IMG/VR virus record: IMGVR_UViG_3300037116_000062 | Span: 1 to 64,000 of that record | Reading direction: 5' to 3' (one strand) | Length of the DNA: 64,000 nucleotides | From: a virus | Shown here: positions 15,626 to 23,782 of the stretch, piece by piece | Layout of the letters: every line of letters starts with the position of its first letter | Numbering within the stretch: position 1 is the stretch's first letter | Made by a program: the position numbers and the translations under genes | Notes under the pieces: generated by a model | What the model was told of the DNA's origin: nothing | Databases searched by the model: none | Seen by the model: the letters and a program-made list of their open reading frames with translations, nothing else

Positions 15626-16624
15626 ATGGCACGGATTCTCGTTACAGGCGCAGGTGGATTCATCGGACACCACTTGGTGAAGAAGTTGAAAGCCGCCGGG
15701 CATTTTGTCCGCGGCATTGACATCAAATATCCTGAGTACGAGAAGACCGCCGCGGACGAGTTCTGGATTAAGGATTTGCGTTGGGACTACAACGCTTTTG
15801 CTTCGTTCAATGGCGAACCGTTCTGCAACCGAGAGTTCGACGAAGTGTACAGCCTCGCGGCAGATATGGGCGGGATCGGGTACATCACTAGCCATCTCGC
15901 GGACATCGCACGGAACAACATCCTCATCAACGTGAACATGCTGGAAGCCGCGCGCCTCTTCGGAGTAAGCAAGTATCTCTATACATCCTCCGCGTGCGTG
16001 TACGCGCAGTCCAAACAGCACGACGCGAATGTCATCCCCCTCAAAGAGGAAGACGCATACCCCGCCGATCCCGAACCTGGGTACGGTTGGGAGAAACTGT
16101 TCGCTGAAGAAATGTGCAAGTACTACCGCAAAGACTTCGGGATGGACACGAAGATCGTGCGATTCCACAACGTGTACGGCCCCCTCGGAACATATGACGG
16201 CGGGCGTGAGAAATCCCCCGCGGCATTGAGCCGCAAGATCGCCAAGACCGCAGATGGTGGCGTTCTCGAAATTTGGGGTGACGGGAAGCAGACGCGCTCC
16301 TACATGTACATCGACGACTGCGTCAAAGGGCTCATGCACCTAATGGCGTCAGACTACCACGAGCCTTTGAACCTCGGCACGGATGAACTTCTTACCATTG
16401 ACCAGCAGGCGGAAATCACCTGCAAAGTGGCGGGCAAGACTCTTACCTTTCAGCACGACTTGACTAAACCGCAGGGCGTGCGCGGGCGCAACAGTGACAA
16501 CACGCGGCTCCGCGAAGTACTCGGATGGGAGCCAAAGACGACGTTCGCCGAAGGCATGGCAAAGACATATCCTTGGATCGCAGAACAGGTAACGTCCATA
16601 ACTATGGACACTAACCCCAGTTAG
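15626..16624 (+). CDS. GDP-mannose 3,5-epimerase-like enzyme
   Basis: The 332-residue extended SDR has NAD-binding GAGGFIG (8-14) and the family-specific LAADMGGIGYI (77-87). Catalytic residues known from plant GDP-mannose 3,5-epimerase are all present: C124 in SSACVY, Y153 and K157 in YGWEK, and K196 in GGREKSPAA. The GxGVRGRNSDN-type C-terminal signature is also there. The reaction converts GDP-D-mannose to GDP-L-galactose (and GDP-L-gulose). ATG 15626 follows AGGAGGGC. It sits between fucosyltransferase-family genes and other transferases. Confidence 0.88.
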   Translation: MARILVTGAGGFIGHHLVKKLKAAGHFVRGIDIKYPEYEKTAADEFWIKDLRWDYNAFASFNGEPFCNREFDEVYSLAADMGGIGYITSHLADIARNNILINVNMLEAARLFGVSKYLYTSSACVYAQSKQHDANVIPLKEEDAYPADPEPGYGWEKLFAEEMCKYYRKDFGMDTKIVRFHNVYGPLGTYDGGREKSPAALSRKIAKTADGGVLEIWGDGKQTRSYMYIDDCVKGLMHLMASDYHEPLNLGTDELLTIDQQAEITCKVAGKTLTFQHDLTKPQGVRGRNSDNTRLREVLGWEPKTTFAEGMAKTYPWIAEQVTSITMDTNPS

Positions 16625-16656
16625 CGACCATAACTGTGAACCCTAAGAAGGTGAGT

Positions 16657-16755
16657 ATGTGGATGAGGCGTTGCCCAAAGTGCGGCACGGATCTTCGCAA
16701 AAAACATCTAGGGGATATCCTGTGGTGTTTGTGTGGCTGGGTTTGGGGGGACTAA
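16657..16755 (+). CDS. Tiny zinc-ribbon protein
   Basis: A 32-residue frame runs from ATG 16657 (after AAGGTGAG) to a TAA immediately before the next ATG. It encodes CPKCG and, 15 residues later, CLCG, the spacing of a minimal zinc ribbon, with a Trp-rich end. It occupies the only gap between the epimerase and the next transferase. Confidence 0.45.
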   Translation: MWMRRCPKCGTDLRKKHLGDILWCLCGWVWGD

Positions 16756-17427
16756 ATGCCAAAGGTCTTAGTTGCCATATCTTCTTGTCAGAGTTATGAA
16801 GCATCTGGTCTGAATGACCCGATGCGCGAGACGTGGTTGACAGCCCTCCCCCAAGGCTGGGACTATAAGTTCTTCCACGGTCGCGGCGCACAGTCGAAGC
16901 ATGACGTCGTAGTACTTGACGTAGATGACGGGCTTGGCGGACTCACTGAGAAGGCGAAGGCAAAAGCGCGCTGGGCGATTGACAACGGATACGATTACAT
17001 CTTCTCCTGCTTCCCCGATACGTACGCGAACGCAGATCGTCTCGCGGCGAGCGGGTTTGAGAAGTTCGATTACCTCGGAAACGTATACAAGTTCCCGAAC
17101 GCGAACTCCAGTTTCTGTCAGGGCGGTCCTGGGTACTTCATGAGTCGCAAGTCTTGTGTGTATCTCGTAAACAATTCGGCCAGTTACCTGAACGACGATA
17201 CCTTCATCGGCGACACACTAAATCGCGCGGACATCCTGCGGTTCGACCACCGCGGCTTCACCACATGCGGCCCAGGTCCACTGAAGACAAATGACTCGAT
17301 CACGAACCACTTGAGCACGCAGCCCGGGGGGTTCACGGGGCACAACATGCGCGAGGAGCACGAGAGATGGCTAAAGTCTTTTACACATATTTGTGGCTCA
17401 GAGAAGACGGAACCCCCTACTATGTAG
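16756..17427 (+). CDS. GT31-like glycosyltransferase (paralogue 2)
   Basis: The 223-residue protein matches the plan of the genes at 12499 and 21928: MPKVLVAISSCQSYEASG, an R-ETWL segment, KAKARWAIDNGYDYIFSC and a GGPGYFMSRKSC acceptor-side motif. The metal motif is degenerate here (CFPDTYANADR where paralogues have DDD), so activity is uncertain. Its last 60 nt overlap the GIY-YIG gene, and the tail after about residue 203 is probably altered by that insertion. Confidence 0.6.
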   Translation: MPKVLVAISSCQSYEASGLNDPMRETWLTALPQGWDYKFFHGRGAQSKHDVVVLDVDDGLGGLTEKAKAKARWAIDNGYDYIFSCFPDTYANADRLAASGFEKFDYLGNVYKFPNANSSFCQGGPGYFMSRKSCVYLVNNSASYLNDDTFIGDTLNRADILRFDHRGFTTCGPGPLKTNDSITNHLSTQPGGFTGHNMREEHERWLKSFTHICGSEKTEPPTM

Positions 17428-17855
17428 GTAAAGGTTCTGGGAATAGGGGATTTACAAGCAAGAGACATAGGTTCAGACGCCCGCCCTGCGCCGAGCGTAT
17501 TGTTGCTCAGGAGTTTGTTTCAGAGAGGGATGCCCTCTTTGCCGAACAGTTGCTAATCGCCGTCTACGGAAGACAAGACCTCGGGACCGGGATATTGAGG
17601 AACCTAACAGATGGTGGAGACAACCCCCCTAGGGGCACCCCGTCCAGTTATGCTAAAGCGTCTCTGTCTCTACAAGGACGCCCCGGGGGTTTTAAGGGAC
17701 GCAGACATACTGAAGAGACGAGGGAAAAGATGCGCGCTGCTGCCGCTGCGATTGGCGCACGGAGGGGTCGCAATCGCGGTTTCCTTGTCTCCGAAGAGAC
17801 AAGAAAGAAACTGAGTGACCGAGCATGGCAACAACATCACCTGTTCGTATACTAG
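17367..17855 (+). CDS. GIY-YIG homing-type endonuclease 1
   Basis: The 162-residue protein starts with a GIY-YIG-like core, FYTYLWLREDGTPYYVGKG (5-23), with the conserved R and E further on (AERIVAQEF; LLIAVYG). The C-terminal GRRHTEETREKMR and LVSEETRKKLSD repeats are NUMOD3-like DNA-binding helices. It overlaps the upstream transferase by 61 nt and the downstream one by 31 nt, so it is wedged between them without its own spacer. It is a close relative of the gene at 20590. Confidence 0.85.
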   Translation: MAKVFYTYLWLREDGTPYYVGKGSGNRGFTSKRHRFRRPPCAERIVAQEFVSERDALFAEQLLIAVYGRQDLGTGILRNLTDGGDNPPRGTPSSYAKASLSLQGRPGGFKGRRHTEETREKMRAAAAAIGARRGRNRGFLVSEETRKKLSDRAWQQHHLFVY

Positions 17856-18481
17856 TTGGAGTCCCGTTCTTCCGCATCCCAGAACTATCGCGGCAGTGCT
17901 TGTCGTCCCTCATGGGGACACCCGCGGACATCCTTGCGATAGACAACGCCGCCGACGGCGACGTGAAGCAAGTCATCAGAGAATTCGGCAGCAGGGTGAA
18001 AGTCATATCGAACCCGACCAATGGATTTTGCAACGGTGGGTGGAATCAAATTCTGGAGTACGGTTTGGAGCACGAGTACGACATCATCGGACTCGGGTCT
18101 TCAGACGTAATCCTTCACAGGGGATGGTACGAATCCCTCGTAGCGCGCTCAACCGCCGCTACCGACGAGGTGTGGATCCCTCGGATAGGAACCCCGACAT
18201 CGGGAGTTGAAGTAGCCCAGAACATCGCGGGTTTCTTCACCTTCCTCCCGCTCGCCGCGGCGCGATTGGTTTGCCCAATCCCCCGAACGGTGAGGCATTG
18301 GTTTGGTGACCTGTACATGTTTCAGACGCTCCGCGCCGCGGGGTGGAAGACGGTCGTGTTGAACAGCATTTCCGCGGACCACAGTTGGTCTGCCGTCACC
18401 GCGAGAACACCTGAGGCTTATGCCGTAATTGCTCAGGACAAGATTGCATGGAGGGCCCTCGGATATCCGTGGGTCGATTAG
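17825..18481 (+). CDS. GT2-family glycosyltransferase
   Basis: The 218-residue protein starts as a typical GT-A enzyme (VRILVGVPFFRIPELSRQCLSSL), has LAIDNAADGD and NPTNGFCNGGWNQIL in the nucleotide-binding part, and GLGSSDVILHRGWYESLV at the metal-motif position, where DxD is replaced by SSD. Its start lies inside the end of the GIY-YIG gene. The sugar specificity is not visible. Confidence 0.7.
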   Translation: MATTSPVRILVGVPFFRIPELSRQCLSSLMGTPADILAIDNAADGDVKQVIREFGSRVKVISNPTNGFCNGGWNQILEYGLEHEYDIIGLGSSDVILHRGWYESLVARSTAATDEVWIPRIGTPTSGVEVAQNIAGFFTFLPLAAARLVCPIPRTVRHWFGDLYMFQTLRAAGWKTVVLNSISADHSWSAVTARTPEAYAVIAQDKIAWRALGYPWVD

Positions 18482-18488
18482 GGGGACT

Positions 18489-19355
18489 ATGAGAATCGAC
18501 GCGTTTCCGTTCAGTGATGAATTGAACATGCTGGAACTCAGACTCGGCCAACTGGACGAAGTCGTTGACAAGTTCGTTCTCGTAGAGACTGGCCGAACGT
18601 ACAGCGGTCTGCCTAAGCCGCGCTACTACCAAGAGAACAAGGAACGGTTCGCAAAGTGGAATCACAAGATCGTCGCGTCCGCCCCCGAGTTGGGCAACGC
18701 GGGATCCTGGGCATTCGAAGCGATCCAGCGGGAAGTCATCCCTGGCTTGATTCGCAGCTTCAACCCCGATCCGCAAAGCACGCTGACATTCTCTGATTTG
18801 GACGAGATCCCGAACCCCGAAGTCATCGCGTCGTACACGCCAGACATGGGATTGCGGAACCTCCTGCAGTGGACGTACTACTACAATTTCAATCGCCTGT
18901 TCAACTACGGCGAACGCTCATGGTCACGCGCACGCATCGGCACCGTCCAGCACATGTACGATCATGGCGCGGTCGGTTTCCGCGGCGGCTGGCCAGCAGG
19001 GCGCGACATGGATCACTCCTTCCCCTCCATCCCGAATGGTGGATGGCACGGGAGCTACTTTCACCCGACAGTTGACATCATCCGTAGGAAAGTCCACAGC
19101 ATCTCCCACGACGATTTGTGGGCCGAGTTCGACGCACGGACTGACGCGCAAGTTGCAGCAGACATCCACGAGGGCAAGGACATCTACCATCGCTACAACG
19201 CGACACGTGGCGTGGATTCGTTCTGGGGCACTTGGGTTGACACGGCTGGCGTAACTGCCGACCATCGTCTGCCGCCTTACTTCCTCGCGAATCAAGAGCG
19301 TTTCAAGATGTTCACGGACGCGCACTTCGTCGAGACGAACAAGCACCTATTCTAG
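18489..19355 (+). CDS. GT17-family glycosyltransferase
   Basis: The 288-residue protein fits the GT17 family (beta-1,4-N-acetylglucosaminyltransferase III type): it opens RIDAFPFSDELNMLELRLGQ, then VDKFVLVETGRTYSG, and has FSDLDEIPNPEV as donor-metal motif. These enzymes normally add GlcNAc to a mannose. The ATG at 18489 has GGGGGAC upstream. It is unusual to find this family in a phage. Confidence 0.78.
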   Translation: MRIDAFPFSDELNMLELRLGQLDEVVDKFVLVETGRTYSGLPKPRYYQENKERFAKWNHKIVASAPELGNAGSWAFEAIQREVIPGLIRSFNPDPQSTLTFSDLDEIPNPEVIASYTPDMGLRNLLQWTYYYNFNRLFNYGERSWSRARIGTVQHMYDHGAVGFRGGWPAGRDMDHSFPSIPNGGWHGSYFHPTVDIIRRKVHSISHDDLWAEFDARTDAQVAADIHEGKDIYHRYNATRGVDSFWGTWVDTAGVTADHRLPPYFLANQERFKMFTDAHFVETNKHLF

Positions 19356-19363
19356 GAGGAGTC

Positions 19364-20602
19364 ATGGGGATGCCGCCCTACGCATCAAATTTTAGCGAAG
19401 GGTTCATCCCAGGCGTCACCCCCGTCCTTTACTCGGGCCCCTACTGGGATCACCGCGAGTTGGAAATGGGGACGCAAGCGTTCCTCACGGGCAAGTGGCT
19501 CACGACAGGCGAGTACGTCGCCCGCTTTCAGAACAAGTTCGCCCAGCACTTTGGCGTGAAGTACGCGCACATGGTCAACTCGGGTAGTTCCGCGAATCTC
19601 GTGATGATCGCGGCGCTCAAGAAGCACATGGACTGGCAAGACGGAGATGAAGTCATCGTATCACCTGTTGGATTCCCGACAACGATTGCCCCACTTGTTC
19701 AGAACAATCTCAAGCCAGTTTTCGTCGACATCGAGATGAGCACGCTGAATTTCGACCTGAATTTGTTCAAATCGGCGATCACCCCAAAAACGGTAGCGAT
19801 TTTCGTATCGCCTGTTCTCGGCAACCCGCCGCACATGGACGAACTGAAGTCGATCGGCCTCCCCCTCATCGGGGACAATTGTGACAGCCTCGGCTCTAAG
19901 TGGAACGGGAAGTATCTCACTGAAGCCTACATCGCATGGAGCACTTCGTTCTACCCCGCCCACCACATTACGACGGGAGAGGGCGGAATGGTCTGCTCAG
20001 ACGACGCCGAACTCATGAAGACAGTGAAAAGCATGTCTTGGTGGGGCAGGGACTGCTACTGCGTGGGCGCAGCCAACCTTCTATCCTGCGGAACATGCGG
20101 CAAGCGTTTCGACAAGTGGATCGAGGGATCCGACTCTATCGTCGACCACAAATATCTGTTCACGAACATAGGCTATAACCTGAAACCGCTGGACATGCAG
20201 GGCGCAATCGGACTCGCGCAGATGGAGAAGATCGAGGAGATTGAACTCCTCCGCAGGAAGAACTTCCGCCAATTGGCCTGTCTGTTTGACATCCCAGGCG
20301 TGCGCGTGGCGACTTCCCATTCCCAAGCGGATGCATGTTGGTTCGGTGTTCCGATCATCTGCGATACCGCGGAGATCAAGAACAGCCTCGTCGCGCACTT
20401 GGAAGCGAACAAGATTCAGACTCGTCCGTACTTCGCGGGCAACATCCTACGCCACCCAGGATACAAAGCCTTGGGAGACGCGAGCATGTTCCCCAACGCA
20501 AATCAGGTGTGGGACAAAGTGTTCTTCATCGGTTGTCCGCCTCACTACGACAACACCATCATAGACTACATCGAGGGGGTTGTCGGGTCATGGAAAATCT
20601 AA
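19364..20602 (+). CDS. rfbH: RfbH/ColD-type PLP-dependent sugar 3-dehydratase
   Basis: The 412-residue protein is a DegT-fold enzyme in which the usual Schiff-base lysine is replaced by histidine (SFYPAHH, H200/H201), the hallmark of 3-dehydratases that remove the C3 hydroxyl of 4-keto-6-deoxy sugars. D171 is the expected cofactor contact. Cysteines C173, C231 and C233 are spaced C-X57-C-X1-C, as I recall for the [2Fe-2S] ligands of CDP-sugar E1/RfbH, with C242 or C245 as fourth; this favours the CDP-linked enzyme over cluster-free ColD. The next sugar gene, at 21087, fits the following reduction step. A GIY-YIG gene overlaps its last 13 nt. Confidence 0.85.
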   Translation: MGMPPYASNFSEGFIPGVTPVLYSGPYWDHRELEMGTQAFLTGKWLTTGEYVARFQNKFAQHFGVKYAHMVNSGSSANLVMIAALKKHMDWQDGDEVIVSPVGFPTTIAPLVQNNLKPVFVDIEMSTLNFDLNLFKSAITPKTVAIFVSPVLGNPPHMDELKSIGLPLIGDNCDSLGSKWNGKYLTEAYIAWSTSFYPAHHITTGEGGMVCSDDAELMKTVKSMSWWGRDCYCVGAANLLSCGTCGKRFDKWIEGSDSIVDHKYLFTNIGYNLKPLDMQGAIGLAQMEKIEEIELLRRKNFRQLACLFDIPGVRVATSHSQADACWFGVPIICDTAEIKNSLVAHLEANKIQTRPYFAGNILRHPGYKALGDASMFPNANQVWDKVFFIGCPPHYDNTIIDYIEGVVGSWKI

Positions 20603-21090
20603 CTTTTTACACATATTTGTGGCTCCGAGAAGATGGCACTCCCTACTATGTCGGGAAGGGAACAAAAAAGCGTGCATGGCGTAAAGGGAGCCCTCCGTCA
20701 GAACGTGTCCTAATCCAAGAGTTCCCTTCTGAAGAAGACGCCTTCCTGTCTGAAAGATTTCTTATCGCCCTGTACGGGCGTGAAGATTTGTTAGAAGGAT
20801 GTCTCATAAATCTTACAGATGGTGGCGATAATCCGCCCCTAAGTACCCCCGCAAGTAGGGCGAAGGCGGCAGCGACGACAAGAGGTCAGAAGCGACCTCC
20901 GCTTACGGCGGAATGGAGACGAAAAATATCCGAAGCTAAGAAAGGCAAGCCCCGTCCGTGGGAAGTGCTGACTGAATCGTCAAAGAAAAAGATTTCGATG
21001 GCCTTACGAGGTCGAACAGGTATTCCAAGAAGTCATAAAGGAAAACCTTGGTCTATCGCCCGACGAGCCGCTTATGAGAAGATGATATGA
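20590..21090 (+). CDS. GIY-YIG homing-type endonuclease 2
   Basis: The 166-residue protein has FYTYLWLREDGTPYYVGKG (6-24) nearly identical in DNA and protein to the gene at 17367, followed by ERVLIQEF and RFLIALYG, then helical repeats (WRRKISEAKKGK, SSKKKISMALRGR). Its ATG lies 13 nt inside the RfbH gene end and its TGA overlaps the next ATG, so the insertion is seamless. Confidence 0.85.
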   Translation: MENLTFYTYLWLREDGTPYYVGKGTKKRAWRKGSPPSERVLIQEFPSEEDAFLSERFLIALYGREDLLEGCLINLTDGGDNPPLSTPASRAKAAATTRGQKRPPLTAEWRRKISEAKKGKPRPWEVLTESSKKKISMALRGRTGIPRSHKGKPWSIARRAAYEKMI

Positions 21091-21959
21091 GCCTTACTAT
21101 TTTGGGCGGACGAGGTTTCGTCGGCAGCAATTACGTGAAAGCCTTCTACGACCCCGCGGTCGGCAACATCGCATCGATCAACGGTCGCGATAACTACAAC
21201 GTCTTCAGTAAGGACGTCCTGTACTTTATCAGCACCGTTCACAACTACCACGTGTTTGACGCGCCCTTGCGTGACATCGACACGAACCTGACCACCCTTG
21301 TTCAGGTGCTGGAATCATGGAGAGCGCGCCCTGACGCGCGTGATGGGGTGTTCAACTTCATCAGTTCATGGTTCGTTTATGGAGGCAGCAAAATTCGGCA
21401 CGACGTTCACGAGAGCGAGTATTGTGACCCGAAGGGGTTCTACTCGATCACCAAGCGTTGCGCGGAGCAACTGCTCGCATCCTACTGTGCGACGTACGGG
21501 CTGAAGTATCGCATCCTGCGATTGGCCAACGTCCTCGGGGATGATCTGAAAGCGTCCGCGAAGAAGAACGCGCTGCAGTATATGATCGGCCAGTTGAGCA
21601 GGAACGAACCTGTGCAGATCTACGGCACGGGCGACTTCCACCGGGATTACATCCATGTGAACGACTGCGTGACCGCGATCGACCTCGTCATCACCCACGG
21701 CGATCTGAATCAGATCTACAACATTGGCAACGGGAAGACGTGGAAGTTCAAGGATATCATTCAGCACGTCCGCGAACGCCTGGGCTCTAAGAGCGACGTA
21801 ACATTCATAGAGCCAAAAGATTTCCACAAGATTGTGCAGTCCACCAGCTTCTATATGAACGTGGACAGTTTGAAAGGGTTGGGTTACATCCCCACATTGA
21901 CGGAGGAGACATTATGGGAGTCAACCTATGAAAACTTTGATAGCAGTGGTGAATGCTAG
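21087..21959 (+). CDS. NAD(P)-dependent sugar epimerase/reductase, RfbJ-like
   Basis: The 290-residue extended SDR has GGRGFVGS (7-14), FISSWFVYGG with the catalytic serine region, and YSITK as YxxxK. The ISSWFVYG and GFYSITKRCAEQLL segments resemble abequose/paratose-synthase-like SDRs that reduce the product of RfbH to a CDP-3,6-dideoxyhexose. Together with the preceding RfbH-like gene it would complete a dideoxysugar from a CDP-4-keto-6-deoxyglucose supplied by the host. The exact product is not determined. Confidence 0.7.
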   Translation: MSLTILGGRGFVGSNYVKAFYDPAVGNIASINGRDNYNVFSKDVLYFISTVHNYHVFDAPLRDIDTNLTTLVQVLESWRARPDARDGVFNFISSWFVYGGSKIRHDVHESEYCDPKGFYSITKRCAEQLLASYCATYGLKYRILRLANVLGDDLKASAKKNALQYMIGQLSRNEPVQIYGTGDFHRDYIHVNDCVTAIDLVITHGDLNQIYNIGNGKTWKFKDIIQHVRERLGSKSDVTFIEPKDFHKIVQSTSFYMNVDSLKGLGYIPTLTEETLWESTYENFDSSGEC

Positions 21960-22680
21960 ACACCGCAGTGATTGGCGCGAGAGAATTCGCAAGACATGGG
22001 GCCCGCAAGTTCCCAGAGACTTAGGCGTTGACGCCTTTTTCTTTGTGGGGCGCGGCGCACCTATCGCTGACATGGACAGCGTGGTCGAACTCGACTGCAA
22101 TGACGACTACAAGTCGATCCCAGAAAAGGTACGATCGGTCGCAAAATGGGCCCGCGAGCACGGGTATCACTACATGCTCAAGTGCGACGATGACGTCGTC
22201 CTTCGCCCCAAAGATTTCGCAGCAAGCGGGTATGAGGCGCACAAGTATTCAGGTCGGGCCAACCGCCCGCCGCAACCGTACACAGTGCCCTACGGGTTCT
22301 GCTACGTGTTGGACGGCGAGTGTATGGATGTGGTTATCCAGAGCCCGCTGCCCACGGGTCACCCCGAGCCGTTCGACGACGAGCGGTGGGTCGCAGAGAT
22401 CCTGTGGAACCGAAACATCTCACTCACGGACGTGCGCAGGTATCAACTCTGCCACTACGTGAACTACGACAGGGATCCAAAGAACGCTTTCGCCTTCTGC
22501 ATCCATCTACCCGATGCCCAGGCGGTCAAGCTGCTTGAGTACGACAAGGTTTTCGCTCGATATGGCGACTCTGCTGGCGTCCCCTCGCTGGCCTTGCGCA
22601 ACGGGCAGGAGTTCGTGAATCGCCGACGAGGCTACGCGGACAACACCAATCTAGTTCAGAACTGGTGGGACACACATTAG
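21928..22680 (+). CDS. GT31-like glycosyltransferase (paralogue 3)
   Basis: The 250-residue protein is the third GT31-like copy: MKTLIAVVNARHRSDWRERI, RKTWGP, then MLKCDDDVVLRPKDFAASG with an intact DDD. VPYGFCYVLDGECMD and DDERWVAEILW correspond to the acceptor and catalytic-acid region. Its start is 32 nt inside the preceding SDR gene. It closes the sugar island. Confidence 0.72.
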   Translation: MKTLIAVVNARHRSDWRERIRKTWGPQVPRDLGVDAFFFVGRGAPIADMDSVVELDCNDDYKSIPEKVRSVAKWAREHGYHYMLKCDDDVVLRPKDFAASGYEAHKYSGRANRPPQPYTVPYGFCYVLDGECMDVVIQSPLPTGHPEPFDDERWVAEILWNRNISLTDVRRYQLCHYVNYDRDPKNAFAFCIHLPDAQAVKLLEYDKVFARYGDSAGVPSLALRNGQEFVNRRRGYADNTNLVQNWWDTH

Positions 22681-22688
22681 GAGATAAC

Positions 22689-23060
22689 ATGTCAGGAGCC
22701 GTTTTGAAACCCGCTGGCGACCAAACCGCTGGCGTACAACCCAAAGGCATTACGCAGCAGTATCAATTGGCTGCAACCAACAGCAACGTGGATACGTCCA
22801 CAGGCATCACCCCGTATGACAGCGGCACAATCCTCGGAACCGTGCCCCCGGGCAAAGCGGGACTGAAATTAGTTGACGGAACCGTTCAGCGTGCGTCACA
22901 GTTGCTGAGTGATTCTACCTCGGGTAACGTGGGCAATACCCTCGTTCCTGTGTACAACCTCGCCGGGTCTGGCGCAGCCGCTGGACAAGACGGAGTGCCG
23001 ACGCCGCCCACGGGCTCAACCCCTGCTGACGGTCTGTCGCAAGCACCTTGCACGGAGTAG
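22689..23060 (+). CDS. Protein of unknown function
   Basis: The 123-residue protein is Gly/Thr/Ser/Pro-rich with few charged residues and ends in a loose tail, like small phage structural or decoration proteins. No family is recognised. ATG 22689 follows AGGAGATA. Confidence 0.55.
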   Translation: MSGAVLKPAGDQTAGVQPKGITQQYQLAATNSNVDTSTGITPYDSGTILGTVPPGKAGLKLVDGTVQRASQLLSDSTSGNVGNTLVPVYNLAGSGAAAGQDGVPTPPTGSTPADGLSQAPCTE

Positions 23061-23068
23061 GAGGATTC

Positions 23069-23233
23069 ATGCACGTAATCATCGCAGCAGTAGTCGGCTT
23101 CGGAGTTGGGGTATTCTGCCCAGCCGTCGCCCGTGAAGTCAAGAAGGCGTTCACCGTCGAAATCTCGAAGGTGGATGCCGCAGTGAAGGCCGATGCGTCC
23201 AAGGTTGTAGCGGACGTGAAGTCGAAACTGTAA
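23069..23233 (+). CDS. Small membrane-anchored protein
   Basis: The 54-residue protein has one N-terminal hydrophobic helix (HVIIAAVVGFGVGVFCPAVA) followed by an amphipathic Lys/Ala/Val helix with heptad-like repeats. The ATG at 23069 follows GGAGGATTC. It is probably an inner-membrane peptide; the role is unknown. Confidence 0.55.
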   Translation: MHVIIAAVVGFGVGVFCPAVAREVKKAFTVEISKVDAAVKADASKVVADVKSKL

Positions 23234-23240
23234 ACGTATC

Positions 23241-23304
23241 GCGCGGGACGCCGCGCTTTAAGGGGCGGGTTGATAGCGGGTATCCCCGCAGTTTCCCCGC
23301 CCCA
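23241..23304 (+). terminator. Hairpin pair, weak terminator or leader structure
   Basis: GCGCGG-GACG-CCGCGC (23241-23256) is followed by TTTA. A larger structure pairs GGGGCGGG (near 23262) with CCCCGCCCC (near 23296) around an inner GCGGG-TATC-CCCGC hairpin. The T-tract is short, so partial termination or an mRNA-stability role is as likely. Confidence 0.45.
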
Positions 23305-23333
23305 CGCGTTCTGAGGAGAGTCAGGAGTTAGTC

Positions 23334-23501
23334 GTGAACAAGTTGTACGACTGCCTGCTAGACCCGTATCACGTGTACGAAGTAATAGAATCGGCGATGT
23401 CGCCACAGGAAATACAATCTCGGGGGAGAGTATGCCAAGGCCAAAAAGGAAGAGACGACCAACGCAAAATGTCCTCGCCATCCGCCTCTGGGAAGAGATA
23501 G
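23334..23501 (+). CDS. Possible small protein
   Basis: A 55-residue frame from GTG 23334 has a well-spaced AGGAG upstream. The first 30 residues (NKLYDCLLDPYHVYEVIESAM) look protein-like; the C-terminal part lies inside the next gene. It is supported mainly by the ribosome-binding site. Confidence 0.4.
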   Translation: MNKLYDCLLDPYHVYEVIESAMSPQEIQSRGRVCQGQKGRDDQRKMSSPSASGKR

Positions 23502-23782
23502 CCCACGATCCAAAATGTCCGTACACGTTAAAAGTGTTCTGCGCGAACGCGATCGCGGTAGCGACGAAAGTCATTGAAATGGAGTTGGTACTTCCCACTA
23601 CGAAGCCGCGCGCGCCCCTTGGGCGACCGACGCTAGACCAAGCCCCCGCGCTGGATGAAATGCCCCCGACGGAAGAGTTTGACGAGAACGCAGAAGCAAC
23701 CAAAATGTTGGAGGATCTCAATGCCACTCATCCCCAAGGTAACGAAGGAACAGACAGCGGCATTCGCCAAATGTTGGGATAG
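23432..23782 (+). CDS. Protein of unknown function
   Basis: The 116-residue protein has a basic start (MPRPKRKRRP), a helical middle (TLKVFCANAIAVATKVIEME) and an acidic, proline-rich end. It is not recognised. The ATG follows GGGGGAGAGT. The next gene begins within its last 62 nt. Confidence 0.5.
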   Translation: MPRPKRKRRPTQNVLAIRLWEEIAHDPKCPYTLKVFCANAIAVATKVIEMELVLPTTKPRAPLGRPTLDQAPALDEMPPTEEFDENAEATKMLEDLNATHPQGNEGTDSGIRQMLG

